Shown piece after piece: positions 56,291 to 64,000 of a stretch of DNA of 64,000 bases. The position numbers were made by a program, and so were the translations under genes. Within the stretch, counting starts at the first letter, position 1. The number at the start of each line of letters is the position of its first letter. The notes beneath the pieces were generated by a model. It did no database searches, was not told the origin of the DNA, and saw only the letters and a list, made by a program, of their open reading frames with translations. Source of the DNA: Siderastrea radians (Eukaryota > Cnidaria > Anthozoa > Scleractinia > Rhizangiidae); the NCBI GenBank assembly GCA_964017195.1, contig OZ024894.1, forward strand, positions 2,060,260 to 2,124,259. Reading direction: 5' to 3'.

Positions 56291-59200
56291 CGACAATAAT
56301 TGTACCGGTCCTTTACAAAGCTTTAGATCCACCACGTACAACATTTACTTTATTATGAAAAACATCAGAAAAGAACTCGTTAGAGCTTTTTCTATCAAGG
56401 AAATTCTCTTACTAGAAGAAGAAGTTAATAGAAGTTATTAGGAGCCTAGCTAAATTGTTAATTTGTTGTACCCTTTTAGTTATGATATAGAATTAGTAAG
56501 AATAGTTAGGGTCTTTAAGGGCAATTTGAAATCAGGGCAGTTATTATCATCAGCAAGACATACTTTAGAGGATGAAGACTGCATTGTTACGATATACAGC
56601 AGTATCTGACCAAACTTTCTGATAGGTGTGAGCCATGGACATCGAGCAGTGCAAGCAAGTGATAACAGTTTGTGGGGTAATATTATATGATAAACTCAAG
56701 AGTTAAGTGTAATCAGGTGTGTTTTATACTGGTGCTCTTCGGCATTCTTCGGAGAGGAGCTCATTAGTTGGAGCGTGCAACTTCCACACTGTTTATATTA
56801 TACGACGTTTTCTCAAGTTGGGTTCCTTTTAGATAAACCGAAGATCTTCCGAATATTTCCGAAGACCACCCAAAGGCTTCCCTTTCGCGACTTCTTCCCG
56901 TTGATCCCGATTCCCATATACCCCTTTATGACAATAATATACATTAGGCAAGTAAGAGAGTGAATCCCCGTCCTCCATGATAATTATTTGAAATTTATTA
57001 TTAGTTCGCACCCATGCTGCGAAGGTTATTTTTATCTGTTGTTCCCTTGTCAACAATCTAAAATTACATGACGTCGTTCTAACTAACCAATGAGATGTCG
57101 TCCTTAAAATAACCACGCAGTATGAGTGTGTAAAAGTAGCTTATTTAGTATGCAGCACGGGAGTTTTGAGCAGTCAGACTCTTAAACACTTGTTTTGCAT
57201 AATTAATAAGCTGTGTTCACACACTGCATTCTAAAGGTCTTGAGTGAATGACGTCATTGTATCCTTTCTGGTGTAATAATGGCGGACTATTAAATCGGAA
57301 AATTGCAGTTTAAATAAACAGTCTTCTCAAAATTAAGGCTTAAAATTTTGCTTGGGGAGTGTTTAGTAAACAAAGTTTCGAAATGCGAAGAAAAAATAAA
57401 GATTTAAAGATACTTACTTATCGTCTGATTTCTGGGAGATGTACAGAATGTTGTTCAATGTGTCCAGTTGAAATCCCCGCTTATACACCTCTTCAACAAA
57501 AAAGAGTTAGGTCTATCATAAGAATTTTGTTGCAGATGTCGTTTAAAAAACGCTGTACACGGGGACTCAGTTTAAGCACAGACTTAAAACAACTTGATTT
57601 AAGAGGACTTCTAGGTGAGTAAGTCATGGCATGGGTCATTGAGTTATTGGATAATTCAGCCAGTCATCCGTCAGACAATCAGTCAGTCAGTCAGTCAGTC
57701 AGTCATCAGTCGGTCAGTCGGTCAGTCGGTCAGTCGGTCAGTTAGTCAGGCATGGTCAGTTAGTCAGTCGATCAGTCAGTCAGTCAGCCAGTCGGTCTGT
57801 CAGTCAGTCAGTCAGTCGGTCGTCAGTCAGTCAGTCATGGTCAGTTAGTCAGTCGGACAGTCAGTCAGTCAGTCAGTCAGTCAGTCAGTCAGTCAGAATC
57901 AGTCAGTTAGTCCGCCAGAGACAATCAGTCAATCAAAGGCAGCCAGTCTGTCAGCCAGTCAATAAGAAATAGGCGGTCAGTTAGGCAATGATTCAATGAG
58001 TCAGTCAATCTGTCAGTCAGTCAGCCAGCTAGGACTGGGGGAAAAGGGGGTTTAAATTCTCCCGCTTCCCGTACCTTTTAATCCCGGTTCCCGCCCTGTA
58101 TTTGTCAGCTCCGGCCTCTTTGCATTTTTTTGATTGCAAAACATTGCGCAATGATGCGTAATTTTCCCTTTTTTTCTCCCGCTTCTCGCCACCTTGTGAA
58201 TCCTGCTTCCCCCCACCCCCCCCCCGTCTAACGGCTTCCACCTCCCGTACACCTCTCGCCTCCTTTTCTCCCGGTCTCCCGTCCCCCCTGTCCCCCTCCA
58301 CAGGACTGAGCAACTGCAATACAACGTATTTATGGCAGTGTTAAACATGTTTACATACCAGGCAGTTCTGACGGTGTCTCCTCAGGAGCACCATCACCTG
58401 GAAGATAATAAATAAAGGGCAATCAATTTTGTGGCAACTAGCGTATGGTTCACGTTATTTATACCGTTTTTTATACAAAGCAAATATTGCTATTGCCATG
58501 GTTCCACCACACAAAACGATCCTTTTTTACCCTAAGAATGTTCGTATGGAAGACAACGATGTTAAAGCTAAGCGTTGGAACTCGGTTGTCATGGCTATAC
58601 CCAATACACCTTACCTGGTGACCTGAATTTGAGGGAGACTGGTACGAAAGGAGCCGCAAATACCGCTGACATGCTGTATGGACTGTATGACAACTGTATC
58701 GGGGACACAGCGTAAGTTTCTCCGGGCGGCATCAAACCATCAGGATCCAGGTCCCCCTCCAAGGAGAAGGTAAGGCGGTCCAAGAAATGCAGCTTTTTAT
58801 TAAACTGGAAATAGAACGTGTCTTTTGATTAGAATTAAAACATAATTAAAAAACACTCTTGTCTGATGCAAGATACTGTGTAGCTCCGATGTAGTGCGTA
58901 AAATCCTGTGGGTATGATCATTTTTACGAAACAACAGTGATTGAACTTTGTCGTGTTGTAAGCAGCTTCCGAAGTAACTTCAAAACTGTTTTCAGTTGTA
59001 ATCGGCCCGTCGTATATTCCTTTACTTTCTTTCTTCCCTCAACGTTTTCGTTTCTGTCACTTTATATATATTCACCATTTTACCAAATCAGATCATTAAG
59101 TTACTTTCATGGCGCGCCATTGCTTTCTTACTACACATCTTTTCTCTCTTATGATTACATGGGTGTGAGAATCAGCTAGGAATATTTTCAAAAAAAGTTC

Positions 59201-62200
59201 TATCCTTCGAATCACCTTTGAATTACCTTAACAAACGTGTTTTTTATCTTCTCATTCCTATATACTCACACTAAACTTAGGTCCCTGTTGTGTCGCCTGG
59301 TATGACAGATTTGCATTATCGTCAAGCTTGGCAAACTTAACATAAGGCGGCATCATCCAGAACACATTGACGTTTTCTGCGTATTGCTGTGACGTCTGGT
59401 CATGATACACGGTTCCGTTGAAATGAACTTTGGAGCTGAGAAGATATTAAGAAATACAGTTAATCGAATGTACTCACAAACTAATTAATTCCCTGGGGGG
59501 GACTAACATCCCGTCCAGGGGGGATTAGTAACATTCCTAGCTAGTTGCTTCATGCTGCGGAAATCCAACCTCGTTCCCAGGGTCTCTCTTCTTCTCGTCC
59601 CCCGGGAGCGAGGTTGGCGGAAACCGGGTTAAACTCCACAAAATGCGAGCCACCAAGCTCATGAAGAACTTCATTAATTAATTAATTAATTAGTCACGCA
59701 ATTTGTTAATTACTGGACTCGGGAACACAGTCGAGAGAACGCTATCTATATGCAAAAGCCAAAATTATGGTATTTTTCTTTGAAACAGATTATCACATTA
59801 GTTTCACTAAGTGTCAACGTATTTAACACTGTAAATGCTAATAGTAATATTAAAATCGTACTTAAACATTTTCCAAAAACTGGCATAGCGTAGACTAGAA
59901 GTTGAACTCGTGGTTACCTCGGTTTCAGTTGAAGTTTTAGTTAGGTAGTTGCTTGTGCTTTTCAAAGGTTTATGGAACATTGGGTGTAGTGCGTAAGTTA
60001 CCCCGCTCTCAAAGTCATCTATTCCGAATACAGCGACATTTTAAATAAAAAAAGTGAAGAGATTACCTTCTTGTTAGACTGGTAGCATCCTTGCAAGCCA
60101 GCTGAGAGCCAGGCAAAGCGCACGTCGCTAAAACCTGTAAAACCGGCCTTCTGTCCGGAGGGACGTCCGCAATCAGAGCTACGTCACCAATCCACATCAT
60201 GCGCTTGCCGCCGCGGACCCCCACCCCCACCCAGTGCTTTGAACCATTTGTTACATTCGCGTGGTCGTTTACAATGATGTCAAACTCCATCATAATCTTG
60301 TTATCGGGATGGTTCGCATCTCCGACGTCACTTTCGACCGTGCCGAAGTCGATCGTGCAGCGGTCGAAAAGATTCAGATCTCCGACTGTAGAGCTTAGTT
60401 GTGGCGTCACCTGGCCAAGGGCGAGGTGGTTTTTGATGTTTTTCCCCACTGAGTTGACTTTAAATGAAATAAGAGACATGATTGACGTTTCGTTCACTGG
60501 AAGGATAACCTGCAATAACACAAACAATAATAGAAAAAGCATTGTTTCATTTGATTCATTTTTTAACGAAACTAGCACCCTAAGTCCGAGACAATTAAGC
60601 AAGAACGAGAGTTAAAGAAAGTTCAAACTCTTTGAGAATGCACGAGAGTTCATGAGAGTTGAAGGCTCAACGGCAGCGAAAGGCAACACTTCTAGCGATA
60701 CCAAATAACATACGTTTAAGGATATTCAAAGTCAAGCCGTGTCTCGAGTTTGTCTTTATCCTTTGCGTACCCGAAGTAAAGGCCATAAGAATGGCATCTA
60801 CGGCCATAAGAACGCCGGCTTGCCATCGCTGCAAGCTTCCGTTAGTCAATATTTGTAAAAGCTTAGACGTTTTTGTTTGAATTTGCTAACGGGTTTACGA
60901 CGTACAATTTCCGATTTGGGGGATTTTAGAGGAAGATTTTTATAGTGGCAGGCCTGTAACAAGAAGTATTGTCTGGTCTTGTCAAATAGCCATGTTTCAG
61001 AGGGGCTAGTGAAGAACTTTCTTAGGACCAGTGTACACTTTAGATCTTTTTCTACGAAATAAAAACTCCCCCTTCTTTTTGTCTTTCTTGCCGTCGGTCT
61101 AATCCAAACCTCTTTACTTAATTTGTAATTGGTTTATGTCATGTACCTCAACTTTCAGCGTCGAAACCATTTTCCTCATCAGAATATCAAAGAAAAACTT
61201 GGCACGTCCGCCAATACGAACATGATTGTCCGAGGCATTATGTTTTAAGGAAAACCCTGGAACCCCAGCCACATAAGGCGGTGAAGGCTTGTGGGTAGTG
61301 TTCAGCTTTTCGTCTCCGCGTACGTTCTTGTATTTTAGCTGTAGGAAGACATCCAGAGTCTCAAGAGGAGAGATGTTATTACTCACTTCGAGAGTTAAAT
61401 TTCCAGTGACTTGCTGCCCTAAAAAAGGAGAAAAGACGAATTTTATAGAAAGGTTTTCTTAATTAAGTATCGAAAGCAACTCACGTTTGCTTTTGCCAAC
61501 TTAACTTCGCTTTGTAATGCATTTGGTCTTAAAAAAAACTCCTGCCACTTTCTCAACTAATAAAAAGCCGAGTGAAACAAAACCACTTTAGACGTGCTCT
61601 TTTTATTACGCACTTTACCACGATCGCGGGTGAATAAAACATGTTCCATACGATTGAGCGAAAACTAGGGCGAGCGGAAAAATGGACGCGCGGCCAAAAG
61701 CGAAAAATGCTTCTGAACCATTGAAACGCTTGCTACACAGGCTACATAGGATTCTGATTAGTTTGTTGCCTTGCTCGTGTCTATTATGACTGTTTAATTT
61801 AGTTTTGAAGTCCACTCTCTGACATCAATAAAGATTTATCCAATGTCTTATAACCGTACACTATGGTCTTAACCCTTCTCTCCCAGAGTCAATTATGGAG
61901 ACATTAAGGTGATTCTAGCTTCTGAGTCTGTGGATGAAATCCTATGATGTGACCATTCAAATGAAACCTTGTCAGCTGTACTTTCACATGGTATCATTTA
62001 TATAAGTAAGTATTTACAAGATGAAATTTGGGATTCGTCTTCAAGTTTGACTTTAAGCACTCTTGGGAGTGGAAGAGTCAAATCAAACCCACTTGCCTTT
62101 CGCCAACGTTGGGACCGAGATCTCGTCCGAATGAAAATCATCACTCATAGTCAGCGGATTTCCTTGGTTGCTTGGTTCATCGTATGTACCTTGCATTATC

Positions 62201-63844
62201 TTGAGCCTGTTGGAGTGGAATGATATACGCACGTTTTCAGCATCCTCGTAAGATGTGTTGTACGTGTGTTCGACGGCCCAGTTCACGAACAGCTTGTCCC
62301 CGATCAGGTATCGCTTAGTTGCAGTGTCGTTGAGGGTAGTAAAGGAAGCTGTTAGGGATGGCTCGCTCTGTGTTGAACAACAAATCGGAATAACGAAAAA
62401 ATCATCAGAAAGAAGTTTAGTGGTACGAATAAAAGCCATCCTCTTTTAGGAAAAAGGAAAAACCCTTGTTATTTAAGTATTAATAATAGCTATTTTGGAG
62501 GTATATTTTGGTTGACAGGCATCTGAAAAAGTGAATGGATGGATTTTAGTGCCGTTAAAGAACTTAAAGGGGGAATCAGTAGTTTGCTGGGTGGGGGAGG
62601 GGTGAGGGGGTCAGGGACCATAAGGTAGTACACTCCGACCCAGTGCACTGAAGTTTATCTCCCGAAGATTCTCTAATGGTTCTTGTAACATAAAGCGCCT
62701 AAACCCATTACCACTGCCGCTGAACGGGATGCTAAACGTTGGATGTTTATCTCCAGAATTTTCTGGGTTTTCTAACAGTTCACTAGTAACACTACAAAAA
62801 TGATTTATACGGTCTTGCTCCGTAAAATGATTAAAAATACGAGTCTTAAACTCAGATAGAGTGTTTAATTCTCTGATCTCTCTTGGTATCCGTTCCATTC
62901 ACGTGCAGCATCACACTTCAATGTAGACTGACCCATATATGGTATGACGTTTGAAAGTGTTGAATCTTTGAGAACTTTACCGTGAAGTTCAGACCTCTTA
63001 ACAAAATATCCCTGTAATTGATGCGGGCAGTTAACATTGTGTACGATCTTAAACGCTAATAGTAGCTTCAAAAACCGCCTTCTACTATCTAAGGATAGCA
63101 GAGATAGCCTGTTACGCATATCTTGTGAGCACGTTCTGTGATTCGCGGCAAGGATAATACCCATAGCATGATTCTAAGCGTCGTGAGTGGCCGGTTAACC
63201 ACTTACAACGGCGCCTTTATAGCATAGTCTCAGTCTGAGCCAAACTTGAAAAACAAATAAACAAATGAGCAAACGACAAAAATAAATAAAAAGTAAAGCA
63301 AAACAAAACAAAAAGAAAGAAATGGCCCTCACTTTGTAAACGTAGAGCGCCTCCTGTCCGACCCATAGCATCTGATAACCACTGCGCATGCCCGCTCCCA
63401 CCCAGTGTTTAGAGTCGTTGGCCAGCATGGGATGATCTCTGATGGTCACGTTGTATTCGATGATGATCTTGTTGTTCGTCTCGTCGGAAACCTTTCAGAA
63501 CGAAATAGGACTTTTTGAGTTAAGGAAGCTCACAAGAGGACGACATTCTACAGGCCTAGCCTGATTTTTTTTTTAATTCCTACTTACCGTCAAATTTCCA
63601 AAATCCAGAACAGCGCGATCGTTGAACGGCGCTTCCTCACTGGAATCGTATGAAACAACCAGAGAGGGGGTAGCACCTCCAGGGTTAGTCTGGATGTTAC
63701 TACCTACACTCTTAACTTGTACGTTGTGAAGCTCCATGAAAGAGAAATCATTGATGTTTGTGCTTATCTCCACCAACAGGGAAAAGTCCAGCTTGGGCAT
63801 GGTGATGGCCATGGAATAACCTGTCGTATTGCCCACCCACAGGT
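54237..63844 (-). CDS. Secreted repeat-module protein of unknown family, 3' ten exons (partial gene)
   Basis: Minus-strand exons 63844-63588, 63491-63333, 62367-62190, 61418-61147, 60509-60067, 59435-59270, 58804-58615, 58397-58359, 55573-55319 and 54313-54237 join with matching phases to 677 complete codons plus stop. The 5' end lies beyond 64000. The same module occurs twice. Each copy has SVG-x-NI, an (A/C)-x-(L/I)-DFG stretch, NKI-x(2)-E, the motif SKHWVG-x-G and M(L/M)W(V/I)G-x(2)-AL, and later a strand with (Y)AENV. This resembles a tandem DUF11-like beta-sandwich protein, but I do not recognise a named family. After a Pro/Glu linker comes a distinct C-terminal domain (CYIIGQDGNDLYGIAC, AWYGIDKKVW, W..QWKCCGN). 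No transmembrane segment is seen, so secretion is inferred. Several N-glycosylation sequons (NDS, NTS, NGS) support an extracellular location. Confidence 0.82.
55319..55573 (-). CDS. Module-protein exon I (C-terminal domain)
   Basis: AMDQQVCYIIGQDGNDLYGI, CNNRAYMRKRGPQGAWYG, IDKKVWENAKLANNN, then a polar stretch ending TKWGG. Acceptor TTCTCCCCAG, donor GTAGGT. The family was not recognised. Confidence 0.83.
55928..56075. mobile_element. TTAAGCCCCAA-family MITE, copy 5 (degenerate)
   Basis: Starts ACCCTTTAAGCTCTCAGTGA and keeps GTGATGAGAATAAAGGAAGT and CAAATTCTCCTAC; orientation as copy 3. The right terminus is eroded. Confidence 0.55.
56176..56291 (+). repeat. (ATG)n microsatellite
   Basis: ATG/GAT units with two internal near-identical blocks separated by AATGTTG. 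Confidence 0.92.
57657..58029 (+). repeat. (GTCA)n tetranucleotide array
   Basis: About 370 bp of GTCA units with GTCG and TTAGTCA variants. The frame of repeated SQSV residues here is a microsatellite artefact. Confidence 0.92.
58359..58397 (-). CDS. Module-protein exon H (39-nt micro-exon)
   Basis: Encodes only GDGAPEETPSELPG, a Pro/Glu linker between the last module and the C-terminal domain. It is phase-1 symmetric, so it could be skipped without a frameshift. Acceptor TATCTTCCAG, donor GTATGT. Confidence 0.72.
58615..58804 (-). CDS. Module-protein exon G
   Basis: FNKKLHFLDRLTFSLEGDLD, PPGETYAVSPIQLSYSP, VFAAPFVPVSLKFRSPG. Acceptor CTATTTCCAG, donor GTAAGG. A closer GT after TTCAG is possible but less consensus. 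Confidence 0.82.
59270..59435 (-). CDS. Module-protein exon F
   Basis: SKVHFNGTVYHDQTSQQYAE then NVNVFWMMPPYVKF and QATQQGPKFSVS, the counterpart of exon C (AENV motif). Acceptor TCTTCTCAG, donor GTGAGT. Confidence 0.84.
60067..60509 (-). CDS. Module-protein exon E (second module core)
   Basis: VILPVNETSIMSLISFKV, NSVGKNI, CTIDFGTVES, NKIMMEFDIIVNDH, SKHWVGVGVRGGKRMMWIG. It fuses the parts carried by exons A and B of the earlier module, so an intron has been lost or gained between copies. Donor GTAATC, phase 2. Confidence 0.87.
61147..61418 (-). CDS. Module-protein exon D
   Basis: After acceptor TTTTTTAG: GQQVTGNLTLEVSNNISPL, KPSPPYVAGVPGFSLKHN, RIGGRAKFFFDILM. Donor GTACAT, phase 0. Confidence 0.85.
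62190..62367 (-). CDS. Module-protein exon C
   Basis: SEPSLTASFTTLNDTATK, then YLIGDKLFVNWAVEHTYN and EDAENVRISFHSNRLKI. The acceptor is TTCAACACAG. The G-D-x(n)-V-x-H-x(n)-A-x-NV layout recalls DUF11-like repeats. Donor GTACAT, phase 1. Confidence 0.85.
62640..63164 (-). pseudogene. LINE reverse-transcriptase C-terminal fragment, frameshifted
   Basis: On the minus strand, RRRFLKLLLAFKIVHNVN and KCDAAREWNGYQ in one frame continue as IPREIRELNTLSEFKTRIF in another. The layout (LLLAFKIVH, then A..WN.IP..IRE...L..FK) is the C-terminal end found in many non-LTR retrotransposon ORF2 proteins. The frame changes near 62880-62898. It sits in the intron between exons B and C of the module gene. Confidence 0.7.
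63333..63491 (-). CDS. Module-protein exon B
   Basis: 53 codons, phase 0 to 0: VSDETNNKIIIEYNVTIRDH, NDSKHWVGAGMRSG and MLWVGQEALYVYK. Donor GTGAGG. Confidence 0.87.
63588..63844 (-). CDS. Module-protein exon A
   Basis: Starts inside the LWVG motif of the preceding module (LWVGNTTGYSMAITMPKL) and encodes VQVKSVGSNI and RAVLDFGNLT. Acceptor TTTCCAG, donor GTAAGT, phase 0 at its end. The upstream exon is outside the window. Confidence 0.85.
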
Positions 63845-64000
63845 CTGGAAAGTCATGTCAAGAACAATAGTTAGATGAGGGACGTACGTTCAAGGAAATG
63901 TAGAGATGGTGCTTCCCAAATTATATGGAATGAACATAATTACTCGCAGACGTTTGCCTTAACGTGAAACATCTCAAGAACTCGCCAGGATCTCGTATGT

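Larger units (their letters stand above)
54314..58358. other. Module-protein introns near the 3' end
   Basis: Between exons J and I (54314-55318) is a repeat built of AGAGCTCTGGG / CCCAGAGC words (about 54625-55310). Between I and H (55574-58358) are dispersed-repeat copies, a TTAAGCCCCAA-type MITE, an ATG microsatellite (56176-56291) and a long (GTCA)n array. No exon seen. Confidence 0.5.
58398..63332. other. Module-protein introns upstream of exon H
   Basis: Introns between exons H and B. Contents: a CCTCGTTCCCAGGG / CCCGGGAGCGAGG inverted pair (59567-59612), a TTAA run (59672-59693), a CATTCAAATGAAACCT repeat copy (61905-61990) and a LINE fragment (62640-63164). Confidence 0.5.

Noticed and set aside
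57615..57848. SQSV-repeat frame
   Set aside because: Translation of a (GTCA)n microsatellite. The array has no spacers and is not a CRISPR.
60063..60602. Possible signal peptide MLFLLLFVLLQVILPVNE at the start of module-protein exon E
   Set aside because: The hydrophobic stretch lies upstream of a good acceptor (60510-60511) and exon D joins in phase, so it is intronic read-through rather than a gene start. An alternative promoter there is not excluded.

Overview
This window reads as nuclear DNA of a cnidarian, most likely a stony coral. It has small exons with clean GT/AG junctions and long AT-rich introns. Foldback elements, tRNA-derived SINE-like pieces and microsatellites are dense. The proteins are metazoan: an Erg-type K+ channel, a fibulin-like matrix protein and an LMO protein. 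Placement among corals is an impression from the repeat families, not a measurement.

Four protein-coding genes can be assembled exon by exon, with consistent splice phases. (1) 2059-18988 (+): an eight-exon KCNH/Erg-type voltage-gated K+ channel of 750 aa. It has S1-S6, a GFG filter, a C-linker with cyclic-nucleotide-binding-homology domain and a C-terminal coiled coil. It lacks the N-terminal PAS/eag domain. (2) 22834-52433 (+): an 18-exon secreted fibulin-like protein of 732 aa. It has a signal peptide, calcium-binding EGF repeats interleaved with short 4-Cys modules, and a fibulin-type C-terminal domain. (3) 35107-39120 (-): a compact three-exon LMO (LIM-only) gene of 150 aa. It is nested antisense in the 8.6-kb intron between fibulin exons 6 and 7. 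(4) 54237-63844 (-): the last ten exons (677 complete codons) of a secreted protein with repeated beta-rich modules. I do not recognise its family. Its 5' part lies beyond the right edge. Genes 2 and 4 are tail to tail.

The rest is intronic and intergenic sequence full of mobile DNA. From left to right it holds: a near-perfect 396-bp palindrome with a tRNA-like gene in each arm (234-629); a Penelope-like GIY-YIG endonuclease remnant (983-1530); several foldback/MITE families; a 3.1-kb long-TIR element (26902-30037) carrying a nested 1.39-kb element with a 9-bp target duplication and a visible empty site in the opposite arm; a duplicated LMO 3'-UTR segment (32331-32802 and 34574-35033); and a frameshifted LINE fragment (62640-63164). 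Two repeat families recur across the window, one marked by the terminus TTAAGCCCCAA (five copies) and one by CATTCAAATGAAAGCT (about nine sites).

The genes do not form an operon or a shared pathway. Two encode secreted, probably extracellular-matrix, proteins; one encodes a membrane channel; one encodes a nuclear adaptor. No CRISPR array, rRNA gene or prokaryotic operon was seen.
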